From: Hydrogenophaga sp. | Lineage (GTDB): Bacteria > Pseudomonadota > Gammaproteobacteria > Burkholderiales > Burkholderiaceae_C | Direction of reading: 5' to 3' | Length of the DNA: 64,000 nucleotides | NCBI RefSeq assembly: GCF_030373245.1 | Contig: NZ_JAUCZF010000002.1 | Location: 310,001 to 374,000 of the forward strand | Part shown: positions 8,809 to 16,056 of the stretch, one piece after another | Position numbering within the stretch: position 1 is the stretch's first letter | Layout: each line of letters starts with the position of its first letter | The notes under the pieces: generated by a model | Database searches by the model: none | Told to the model about the DNA's origin: nothing | What the model saw: only the letters and a program-made list of their open reading frames with translations | Translations under genes and position numbers: made by a program

Positions 8809-9720
8809 ATGAATCTGAGTCAAAAGCAGCTGCGGCTGTTCATCACCATCGCCCAGGCCGGGCACATCACCCAGGCCAGCGAGCGCCTGGGCATCAGCCA
8901 GCCCTCCTTGACGCGGGCCCTGGCGCGGTTCGAATCGGAGCTGGGGGTGACGCTGTTTCACCGCACCACGCGTCGCCTGACCCTGACGCCCGAGGGTCAA
9001 CGGTTCATGCCCGTGGCCCAGCGCCTGCTGAACGACATGGAAGACGCTTGCGAAGTGCTGCAGGGTCGCACCGATGAGATCACCGGCAGGGTCAGCCTGA
9101 CCATGGGCAGCACCGCCGGTGGCACCCTCATGCCGCCTTTGTTGAAGATGTTCATGCGGCGCTACCCCGGCGTTCGGGTCGGCGTCGTGGAGAGCTACGG
9201 TGTGGAGACCACCAAATCGGTGCGCTCCGGCGAAGTGGATCTGGGCATTGGCACCCCACAAGGCGACATCGCTGGCCTGCGCTGTGATCTGCTGCTGCAA
9301 GCGCCGCTGGGCATCGTCTATCGGCGGGATCAGTTCAAGATCCGCGATGGCAGCCTGGAGACGCTGTCGAACCTGCCCATCCTCAAGGAGGGTCCGAACA
9401 GCAGCATCATCGATCTGCTGCGGATCAACGGCTCGCCCATCGTGTCGATGATGTCCAAGGGAATTGACGTGACCAGTCTGACGATGCAACTCGCGCTGGT
9501 GCAAGCGGGCATGGGCGTTGCGGTGCTGTCCGCGCTGGCGGCCTCGCACCCACAGGCCATCGACCTGGGCTTCACGCTGCTGGAACCCGCCATCGAGCGC
9601 CCGGTGTTTCTGATGCAGCGCACCGACCGGATCGCGAGCCCAGCGGTGGCCGCGCTGGCGCAGGTGTTCTTGAGAGATTTGCACCATGTCGCTTTGCGAC
9701 CAGAGGTCAAGCTGCTCTGA
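8809..9720 (+). CDS. LysR-family transcriptional regulator
   Basis: A 303-residue LysR regulator. The N-terminal helix-turn-helix covers about residues 3-60 (FITIAQAGHITQASERLGIS then QPSLTRAL); the remainder is the periplasmic-binding-like effector domain. It is transcribed away from the peptide importer and hydrolase operon, so it most likely controls that operon in response to the imported substrate or a product; that role is inferred from position. Confidence 0.9.
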   Translation: MNLSQKQLRLFITIAQAGHITQASERLGISQPSLTRALARFESELGVTLFHRTTRRLTLTPEGQRFMPVAQRLLNDMEDACEVLQGRTDEITGRVSLTMGSTAGGTLMPPLLKMFMRRYPGVRVGVVESYGVETTKSVRSGEVDLGIGTPQGDIAGLRCDLLLQAPLGIVYRRDQFKIRDGSLETLSNLPILKEGPNSSIIDLLRINGSPIVSMMSKGIDVTSLTMQLALVQAGMGVAVLSALAASHPQAIDLGFTLLEPAIERPVFLMQRTDRIASPAVAALAQVFLRDLHHVALRPEVKLL

Positions 9721-10110
9721 TTGGCGCCGCAGTCCAACGCCGACTCCAAATCGACAAGTTCGCTGACGCCGGATCTCAAGCAGGTGAACCAGAGTCACCT
9801 CTGCCGAGCAGCAGCGAGGCCTTCTCACACGTGGTGCTCGAAGCTCACCCGCTTGCAGCCATAGCCGTTTGTGGTCCTCGGGTCGGGCATCGGGCTTGTG
9901 AAGACGCCATTGCCTCGATGAATGCTGTGGAGCAATGACCCAGAGGCCATGGGGCGGCTGCGACCAACGGCCATCGCCGCAGAACTGCCCTACGAAGACA
10001 ACGGGACAACGGCTTCAACGGGTCCAGGATCGCTCGCTACAAGCGGCACCCAAGGAATGCAGCGCCACACCGATAACCGACAGCCTGTCGACAATCAGGT
10101 GCTCAGGGCC
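9721..10110. other. 390-nt intergenic stretch, no gene seen
   Basis: Lies between the 3' ends of the LysR gene and the ankyrin gene (convergent). Short frames here show no family signature and no ribosome binding site. I see no terminator hairpin with T-tract. Confidence 0.4.
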
Positions 10111-11118
10111 TCAAGACGCGGGGCGGCTGCGCTGCCGGGTGACCTCGGCAAGCAAGGTGGCAACTTCTGTCTGACCGCGCTGCTGCGCATGGGTCAGCGG
10201 GCTCACGCCCTGGGCGTCGGCCTTCTGCGGGTTGGCGCCATGCGCCAGCAGCAGGCGCACGATCTCGGTGTGGGCGGCACCGCCGTCGCCCAGGATCACG
10301 GCTTCGAGCAAGGCGGTCCACCCCAGGTGGTTGACCTGGTCGATGTCGATGCGACTGGCTTTGAGCAGCAGCCGCACCGTTTCCACATGACCATAGTGGC
10401 AGGCCGGAATCAGCGCCGTCCCGCCGTAGCGATTGAGGCGCTGGTAGTCGGGCCGGGTGGGGCTGCCGCTGGGTGGGCCGAGCATGTCAGCGAGCATGGC
10501 GGTGCGGCCGCGCGCACCAGCCAGCAGGAAGGGGCTGTCGCTGATGTCATCTTGCGCGTTGATGTCGGCACCGCGGCGGATCAGGAGTTGCGCCGCGGCG
10601 TCGTGCCCGCGTTGCACGGCCACCAGCAGCGGTGTTCGGCCGCGCAGGTCGCGCGTGTCGATGCGGGCGCCGTCGTCCAGCAAGCGCGTGAGCGTTGGTA
10701 CATCATCCCGCGCAGCCGCTTCGATCAACGCGGGCTCGGTCTCGCCGTTGGGCGACACCAGGAGGGCCACGCCGGCTCTTGCAGCCGCGCGCTCGCAGGC
10801 TTCACAGGCGCGCGAGCTGCCCACCAGCACGAGACCACCGAGGTCATCGCGCCGCAACAGGCGCTGCGCCGCCAGCAACGCCTGTCGCTCGGCATGGGCA
10901 TCGGGGTCCTGGAGCGCGATCACGCGGCTGGGTGCCTCGGCCACGAGGCGGCCCTGGGCATCGACCACCACCGCACCGTAGGCCTGGTCGCCACTGCGCA
11001 CTGCCACATCGCGCATGGCCTTGGCACGCACCAGCGCCGTCTGCCAGGGGGTTGCGGCCCAGCTTTGGGGTGCGCTCGCGAGCAGGGCGGCGCTGGCGAT
11101 CAGGTGGCGGCGTTGCAT
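10111..11118 (-). CDS. exported cytidine-deaminase-fold/ankyrin repeat fusion protein
   Basis: A 335-residue protein in three parts. Residues 1-22 are a signal peptide with a twin arginine (MQRRHLIAS), possibly Tat. Residues 25-120 resemble a nucleoside/guanine deaminase fold: H75-A-E77 with C105-E-A-C108 after 27 residues is the zinc-binding and catalytic pattern of the deaminase superfamily, although the usual proline before the first Cys is alanine. Residues 127-330 are about six ankyrin repeats (for example GRTPLLVAVQRGHDAAAQLL). A product acting outside the cytoplasm is inferred. The deaminase assignment rests on motif and spacing only. It is monocistronic and convergent with the LysR gene. 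Confidence 0.75.
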   Translation of the reverse strand: MQRRHLIASAALLASAPQSWAATPWQTALVRAKAMRDVAVRSGDQAYGAVVVDAQGRLVAEAPSRVIALQDPDAHAERQALLAAQRLLRRDDLGGLVLVGSSRACEACERAAARAGVALLVSPNGETEPALIEAAARDDVPTLTRLLDDGARIDTRDLRGRTPLLVAVQRGHDAAAQLLIRRGADINAQDDISDSPFLLAGARGRTAMLADMLGPPSGSPTRPDYQRLNRYGGTALIPACHYGHVETVRLLLKASRIDIDQVNHLGWTALLEAVILGDGGAAHTEIVRLLLAHGANPQKADAQGVSPLTHAQQRGQTEVATLLAEVTRQRSRPAS

Positions 11119-11201
11119 GTGCCGATTGTGTGGCGCCGCCGGGGTGGGAGCAAGTGCCGAGGTCGCGCCGGGATGAGCGCGATGCCGCGTACCATCCTCC
11201 C

Positions 11202-11681
11202 ATGACCCAAGACACTCAGGACCCCATTCAAGAAGACCGCGTCTGGAGCGACGGGCACTGGACCGCGCGCGTGATCAACAACGATGATGACGACGGCTGG
11301 GCGGTGGCGATGTTCCTCGACGGCCAGAGCGAGCCGGCGCTGGTCGGCCCCTGGACCATGGGACGCGACAAGAAAAACCCCAAGCCGCTGGATACGAATG
11401 CGTTCAATACGCTGGTGAAAACCGCCAAGGAAGTGATTCGCAGGTCCGAGCAACAGCGCCACGCCGAGCTGAACAAGAACGTCAGCGTGACGGTGGGTGG
11501 GCGGCGCGTACGCGTGGCGCTGGCCATCGTGCCTGACGAAGAGAGCGCGATCGCGACCCTGCGCGCCGAAGACGAGCTGGGGGAAGCGCTGGCGGTGGTT
11601 CCGGTACCGCCCACCTTCAAGCTCACCGTGGCCAGCGCCGAGGCCTGGGTGCAGACCGGTTTCGAGAAGCCGCGCGGATGA
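11202..11681 (+). CDS. conserved hypothetical protein
   Basis: A 159-residue acidic, soluble protein without signal peptide or membrane segment. The opening is rich in Asp/Glu (QDTQDPIQEDRVW) followed by a compact region with WTMGRDKKNPKPLD. I do not recognise the family. It is followed 37 nt later by the SSB-like gene on the same strand, suggesting co-transcription. ATG 11202 is chosen because the upstream open frame is antisense to the ankyrin gene. Confidence 0.7.
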   Translation: MTQDTQDPIQEDRVWSDGHWTARVINNDDDDGWAVAMFLDGQSEPALVGPWTMGRDKKNPKPLDTNAFNTLVKTAKEVIRRSEQQRHAELNKNVSVTVGGRRVRVALAIVPDEESAIATLRAEDELGEALAVVPVPPTFKLTVASAEAWVQTGFEKPRG

Positions 11682-11718
11682 TGTTCAGCGTTTTCAACTC
11701 CAACCCGAGGGCGGTCAG

Positions 11719-12030
11719 ATGATCGACGGACTTGTTGCTGGCCGGCTGATGGGCGATGCCTCGCGCAGGATTGACAAGGCGGGACGCACCTACATCGTGG
11801 CGCGCGCGCTGGCGCGCAACCGGGCCGATGAGGAGTTCATCGTCAACGTGATCGCGTTCGACGATGCGCCGGGCGCTGCCTTGCTCGCGCTGGCCGATGG
11901 CGACGCGCTCACCCTGGCAGGTGCGCTCACGCCCAAGGTGTGGGTCGACAAACAAGGCGTGCACCGCCCGAGCCTGGACTTGATTGCCACGCGGGTGATG
12001 TCGGCCCTCGACGCGGCTCGCCAGCCCTGA
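11719..12030 (+). CDS. SSB-like single-stranded DNA-binding (OB-fold) protein
   Basis: A 103-residue protein with an SSB-type OB-fold layout: GRLMGDASRRIDKAGRTYIV, then FIVNVIAFDD, then ALTPKVWVDKQG, ending shortly after the fold without the acidic C-terminal tail used by housekeeping SSB to recruit partners. It resembles the short SSB-like proteins found outside ssb loci in Burkholderiales. GAGGGCGG precedes the ATG at 11719. Its role is unknown; DNA binding is inferred from the fold only. Confidence 0.7.
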   Translation: MIDGLVAGRLMGDASRRIDKAGRTYIVARALARNRADEEFIVNVIAFDDAPGAALLALADGDALTLAGALTPKVWVDKQGVHRPSLDLIATRVMSALDAARQP

Positions 12031-12042
12031 GCTCGGCCGGCT

Positions 12043-12639
12043 TCAGTCACGGTAGCTGAAGGCCGGCATCACGTCGACGATGTCCAGCGCCGGTGGCGAC
12101 TGTCCGTCGGGTCCGGTGGCAAACATGCCGGCAATCGCCAGCTGGGCGTAGCCATGCACCAGGGACCACAGCATGGTCTCGGCGCGCAGGGCGGCGTGGG
12201 GTTTGTCGGCCTTGTCCCAGTCCAGTCCGGCGGCGATCTCGCGCAGCACGTCGTAGCTCTCGGCCGCGGTGGTCTGCAGTTCACCGTCTTCGAAGTCGCA
12301 GAGCTGGCTTGAAAACATGAGCGAGAACAGGTGAGGGTGGGCTTGCGCGAAGCGCACATAGCCGCGCATGGCGGCGTTCAACCGGGCCTTGCGGCTGGCG
12401 CGGCCGGGCAGGCCTTCGCGCATGAACACCACATGGCGCCGGAAGCCCTCGGCCGCCATGGCGGTGAGCAGGCCGCGCAGCTGGCCAAAGTGGTTCTTGG
12501 GTGCGGCGTGGCTCACCCCGGCGCGCGCCGCGATGGCGCGCAGCGAGAGCCCTGCCAGGCCCTGCTCCTCGAGCAACGCCAGTCCCTGGGTGATGAGCGC
12601 GTTGCGCAGGTCACCGTGGTGGTAGTGGCGGTCGGACAT
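12043..12639 (-). CDS. TetR/AcrR-family transcriptional regulator
   Basis: A 198-residue repressor-type regulator. The helix-turn-helix lies in residues 5-55 (HHGDLRNALITQGLALLEE, then SLRAIAARAGVSHAAPKNHF); a WHG-type C-terminal ligand domain follows (ETMLWSLVHGYAQLA). ATG 12639 is preferred over a TTG two codons upstream. It is divergent from the ABA4-like and polytopic membrane protein genes, and a palindromic operator lies between them, so it very likely represses that pair and perhaps itself. Confidence 0.9.
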   Translation of the reverse strand: MSDRHYHHGDLRNALITQGLALLEEQGLAGLSLRAIAARAGVSHAAPKNHFGQLRGLLTAMAAEGFRRHVVFMREGLPGRASRKARLNAAMRGYVRFAQAHPHLFSLMFSSQLCDFEDGELQTTAAESYDVLREIAAGLDWDKADKPHAALRAETMLWSLVHGYAQLAIAGMFATGPDGQSPPALDIVDVMPAFSYRD

Positions 12640-12673
12640 GGTCAATGCACAGGTATTCTTGGGAAATTGTTTC

Positions 12674-12683
12674 CACTGTCAAT
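12674..12683. promoter_or_regulatory. operator half-site repeat CACTGTCAAT
   Basis: The ten bases CACTGTCAAT recur exactly at 12722-12731, where they form the right arm of the palindromic operator. This copy lies 35 nt upstream of the TetR start codon, next to ATTTTA (TAAAAT on the minus strand), a possible -10. Autoregulation of the TetR gene is inferred. Confidence 0.45.
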
Positions 12684-12690
12684 ATTTTAC

Positions 12691-12731
12691 TTGCGGTTTT
12701 TGGCTCGACCGCCTATATTGACACTGTCAAT
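12691..12731 (+). promoter_or_regulatory. sigma-70 promoter with overlapping TetR operator
   Basis: TTGCGG at 12691-12696 and TATATT at 12714-12719 are separated by 17 nt, a good -35/-10 pair directed at the ABA4-like gene. The 15-base perfect palindrome ATTGACACTGTCAAT (12717-12731) overlaps the -10 and the expected transcription start near 12726, a classic repressor position. The regulator is inferred to be the adjacent TetR protein. Confidence 0.7.
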
Positions 12732-12788
12732 TTAAAGAACTGAGTGCGCTGCCCAGCTGGCAGCATGCTCATCACCCGGGAGCCTCTG

Positions 12789-13226
12789 ATGGACTGGAGC
12801 ACACTTTTTTCCCTGATGAACGCGCTGGCCATGGTCGGCTGGCTGGTGCTGATGCTGGCGCCCCGCCGCTGGACAGCGCTGGGCCTGGTGCCCCGGCTGC
12901 TGGTGCCTGGCGCGATCGGTGTGGCCTATACCGCGCTCATGGGTGCGCACTTCGCCTCAGCGGGCGGGGGCTTCGGGTCCATCGCCGAGGTACGGACGCT
13001 GTTCGCCTCCGACCCGGTGCTGGTGGCGGGCTGGGGGCACTATCTGGCCTTCGATCTGCTGATCGGGGTGCTGCTGGCCGACCGCCTGGATCGCGTCGGC
13101 GTGACGCGGCTGCTGCAAGTGCCGGTGCTGCTGGCCACCTTCATGTTCGGTCCGGCGGGCTGGCTGCTGGGCCTGATCACCGAAGCGGTGGCGCGCAGCC
13201 GACTTGGCCGCGCGCAGGAGGCCTGA
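12789..13226 (+). CDS. ABA4-like (DUF4281) membrane protein
   Basis: A 145-residue integral membrane protein with about four helices (near 5-25, 35-52, 78-98, 108-130). The block GWGHYLAFDLLIG and the closing FGPAGWLLGLI are typical of the ABA4-like family, whose plant member is needed for neoxanthin synthesis; bacterial functions are not established. ATG 12789 starts at MDWSTLFSLMN, avoiding a hydrophilic upstream extension. Four nt separate it from the next membrane protein gene. It lies under a promoter with a TetR-type operator. Confidence 0.8.
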   Translation: MDWSTLFSLMNALAMVGWLVLMLAPRRWTALGLVPRLLVPGAIGVAYTALMGAHFASAGGGFGSIAEVRTLFASDPVLVAGWGHYLAFDLLIGVLLADRLDRVGVTRLLQVPVLLATFMFGPAGWLLGLITEAVARSRLGRAQEA

Positions 13227-13229
13227 GCC

Positions 13230-14063
13230 ATGAATACCTTGACCTGGACCGCCCTCACACGCACCGCGCCAGCTCCCGAGCTTGCCGCGGTGGACGCAGC
13301 CCGCACATTGTGGGCGCTCACCGGCTTCTCGCTGGCACTTTTGTTGGGCTTCGTGGCGGCGTCGGCGCTGGAGACGCGCACGCTGGAAGGTGCGAACGTC
13401 TGGCTCAAGCCCGCCAAGTTTGCCCTGTCGTTCGCGGTGCTGTACGCCACTTTGGCCTTGGTGGTCGAACGGCTGTCGGTGGCTGTGCGCACGGGCTGGG
13501 CGCTGCGGATGACCCTGGCGGCGATGGTGCTGGCGACGTGGACCGAGATGGCCTACATCGGCGGCCGCGCAGGCTCCGGGTTGACCTCGCATTTTGCGGT
13601 GGCGACGCCGATGGAAGCGTTGCTCTACTCTCTGATGGGTGTGGGCGCGGTCACACTGGTGGTGGGCATTGCTGTGATCGGCTGGCTGGCCGGGCGAGAT
13701 GCGGCCGCTGAGCTGGGGCCGGGTTTGCGACTCGGGGTGCGTTGGGGGTTCGCGATGTCCGCGTTGCTCACCCTGGTGACCGCTGGCTATCTGTCGAGCA
13801 ACAGCGGGCATTTTGTGGGCGTGCCGTCGGCCGACGCCGCAGTGATTCCGCTGCTGGGCTGGTCGGGCGAGGTGGGTGATCTGCGCCCCGCGCACTTTCT
13901 GGCGTTGCACGCGATGCAGGTGCTGCCTTTGCTCGGGTGGTGGCTCGACCGGCGCGGCAAGCCAGCCCGCTTGACGGTACACACGGCCGCAGCCGTATAC
14001 GCTGCGCTCACACTCGCTGTGTTTGTTCAGGCGCTGATGGGGCTGCCGCTGGTGCGCCTGTGA
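13230..14063 (+). CDS. polytopic inner-membrane protein of unknown function
   Basis: A 277-residue protein with about seven hydrophobic helices. Notable polar blocks between helices are WLKPAKFALSF near 71-81, TWTEMAYIGGRAGSGLTSHF near 107-126, and SSNSGHFVGVP near 191-201; charged and His residues placed inside membrane-rich regions suggest a conserved function rather than a passive anchor. I recall similar uncharacterised membrane proteins but cannot name the family. It starts 3 nt after the ABA4-like gene and must be co-expressed with it. No cofactor motif is clear. Confidence 0.75.
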   Translation: MNTLTWTALTRTAPAPELAAVDAARTLWALTGFSLALLLGFVAASALETRTLEGANVWLKPAKFALSFAVLYATLALVVERLSVAVRTGWALRMTLAAMVLATWTEMAYIGGRAGSGLTSHFAVATPMEALLYSLMGVGAVTLVVGIAVIGWLAGRDAAAELGPGLRLGVRWGFAMSALLTLVTAGYLSSNSGHFVGVPSADAAVIPLLGWSGEVGDLRPAHFLALHAMQVLPLLGWWLDRRGKPARLTVHTAAAVYAALTLAVFVQALMGLPLVRL

Positions 14064-14096
14064 TGCGGCGCGCCTGCCAATGGGCGGTTCCGAATC

Positions 14097-14984
14097 TCAG
14101 GCCATCGCACGTGCTGCAAGTGCGGCGATGCCCTGCGCGAAACGCGGCAGCAGCGCCTCAGGCAGGTCGTGGCCCATGCCGGCGATGAACTCGGTGTCCG
14201 CTCCTCGGATGTGCGCAGCCAGATCGTGGCCACAGGCCACCGGCACCAGCGTGTCGGCGACGCCGTGCACGATGCGGGTGGGCGAAGTGATGCGCGCGAG
14301 CAGGGGCGTGCGGTCGCCATCGGCGACCACAGCGAGCAGCTGGCGCGCCGAGCCGGTCGGATGCCAGGCGCGCTGCACTGACGCCAGCGCACGCTCGCGC
14401 ATGGCCTCGGCGCTCGTGGGGTAGGCCGGGCTGCCGATCACGCGCAGCACCTGCAGGATCCAGTCCACAGCCGCATCGGTGCCCGGTTTCATGGGGCGCG
14501 ACATCAGCACCTTGCGCACCGACCAGGGTGGCTGTGGCAGTGAGCGTGCGCCGCTGGTGGTCATCATCAACGTGAGGCTGGCCACGCGTCGCGGCGCCTC
14601 TGCAGCGAGGTGCTGCGCAATCATGCCGCCCATGGAGGCGCCGCACACATGGGCCTGGGCGATGCCCAGTGCGTCGAGCACACCGAGCGCATCGCGCCCC
14701 ATGTCGGCCAGGGAGTAGAGCGATTTCACCGGCAGGTGCAGGGCGTAGCGCAGACCTGCCAGCGCCATGTTGGGCACGCCCGCATGATCAAACCCTTGGC
14801 TGAGGCCAATGTCGCGGTTGTCGAACCTCACGACGCGAAAACCGCGATCGGTCAGCAATTGCACCAGAGCCTGCGGCCACGCAATGAGCTGCATGCCCAG
14901 ACCCATGATGAGCAAGACCACCGGACCGTCGCGTGGTCCCTGGTCGTCGACTTCAATCTGGATGCTGTTGGCTTGAATCTTCAT
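14097..14984 (-). CDS. alpha/beta hydrolase
   Basis: A 295-residue alpha/beta hydrolase without signal peptide. The nucleophile elbow is GASMGG with S117; the opening block MGLGMQLIAWP with RFDNRDIGLS is typical of the group that includes methylesterase RdmC, and the catalytic His is probably in GMGHD near 268. The substrate is not evident. It lies 3' of another hydrolase gene and a wax ester synthase on the same strand, separated by a GC-rich repeat element. Confidence 0.88.
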   Translation of the reverse strand: MKIQANSIQIEVDDQGPRDGPVVLLIMGLGMQLIAWPQALVQLLTDRGFRVVRFDNRDIGLSQGFDHAGVPNMALAGLRYALHLPVKSLYSLADMGRDALGVLDALGIAQAHVCGASMGGMIAQHLAAEAPRRVASLTLMMTTSGARSLPQPPWSVRKVLMSRPMKPGTDAAVDWILQVLRVIGSPAYPTSAEAMRERALASVQRAWHPTGSARQLLAVVADGDRTPLLARITSPTRIVHGVADTLVPVACGHDLAAHIRGADTEFIAGMGHDLPEALLPRFAQGIAALAARAMA

Positions 14985-14998
14985 CTGTCAGTCCCTTG

Positions 14999-15180
14999 CG
15001 CGCAGCGGTGGAGCGTGGCGAGCCGGCGCCGGGCCGCCCCAAGGCAGGCCCAGCCCCCTTGGGGGGCTGAGGGCCGCGGCTCCAAGCCTGCCTGCGCAGG
15101 CTTGGACGGCCTGAAGAGGCACGGCCTCTGGCCGTGGCGCGCCCTGCAAGGGGCGACCCGCGCAGCGGCGGAGCGTGGGG
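14999..15180. repeat. GC-rich intergenic repeat, copy A
   Basis: The element is bracketed by near-identical 21-base direct repeats: GCGCAGCGG, then T or C, then GGAGCGTGG (14999-15019 and 15160-15180). Inside is a perfect hairpin: CCAAGCCTGC (15082-15091), four bases, GCAGGCTTGG (15096-15105). The core 15054-15119 matches 48038-48103 over about 66 bases with few changes. It begins 6 nt after the stop codon of the minus-strand hydrolase gene. No coding capacity. Confidence 0.75.
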
Positions 15181-15186
15181 GTCACC

Positions 15187-16023
15187 TCAATACCACTGTG
15201 TGACCACCTCTGGCTGGTGCGCGACCTTGAAAAACCAGCGGCGTGCGCCTTGGGCGTCGAAGCGCTTCCAGTGGTCCGGGTCTTGCCGCAGCCGGTCGGC
15301 GATGGCGTACATCGCCAGGGGGTTCATGCCCATGCCGATGTGGCTGGCGTGCACCTCGATGTTTTCGGTGTGCGCGTGTTGCGGCGGGTTGAGGCTGCAC
15401 TGCCAGGCCACGATGCCGTCGGTCTTGCTGTAGATCGAGGTCGTGGGCACAGGTGGTGGTTTGCGCACTTCGGCCAGAAGCTCTTCGTCGTGCGCATTCT
15501 GGCGGCTGACCATCTGGTAGAAGCGCCACGCGTTGGTGGCTTTGGGGTGACCGGTGAACGGCGTGCCCAGTGTGATGACGCAGCGGACGAAGTCGGGCAT
15601 TTCCTTGGCCATTTCGCGTGCGTAGATGCCACCCAGGCTCCAGCCGATCAGGCTGATCTTGCCGCCGTGTTCTTTGTGCAGTTCTCGGATGCGCTCGCGG
15701 CAGCCTTCCAGCACGCCGTTGCGAGGCCCCAGGTTCATGCCTTGTTTCCACGCGTGGGGCTGGTAGTTGTGCTGTTTGAGGAAGCGGCGCAAGGCGAGCG
15801 TGCTCACGTCGTTGGCGCCCAGGCCGGGAAACACCAGCACCGCATGGCCATCGCCCGAAGGCATCTTGGAGAGCCACGGCGAGACCGCCGCCAGTGCCAT
15901 CGCCTCCCAGGGTGCGCGGGCCTCCAGCATCATCAGCCACAGGCCGGGCGGCACACTGTGCAGAGCCGTGTCTTCGTCGGCTGGGGCTTTCGGTGTGGGT
16001 TTGCGTCGGGTGGGAGAACTCAT
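15187..16023 (-). CDS. alpha/beta hydrolase (lipase/esterase-like)
   Basis: A 278-residue alpha/beta hydrolase. The nucleophile elbow is GWSLGG (Ser near 147), the oxyanion block is VFPGLGAND near 60-70, and the ITLGTPFTGH block after the nucleophile resembles triacylglycerol lipase/esterase folds. ATG 16023 (MSSPTRRKPTPKAP) is chosen; another ATG at 16047 adds eight residues. It follows the WS/DGAT gene by 33 nt on the same strand, so a role in neutral lipid turnover is plausible but unproven. Confidence 0.82.
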   Translation of the reverse strand: MSSPTRRKPTPKAPADEDTALHSVPPGLWLMMLEARAPWEAMALAAVSPWLSKMPSGDGHAVLVFPGLGANDVSTLALRRFLKQHNYQPHAWKQGMNLGPRNGVLEGCRERIRELHKEHGGKISLIGWSLGGIYAREMAKEMPDFVRCVITLGTPFTGHPKATNAWRFYQMVSRQNAHDEELLAEVRKPPPVPTTSIYSKTDGIVAWQCSLNPPQHAHTENIEVHASHIGMGMNPLAMYAIADRLRQDPDHWKRFDAQGARRWFFKVAHQPEVVTQWY

Positions 16024-16056
16024 GCGGGCACAGAGTGAAACGACCATGCAACCATG

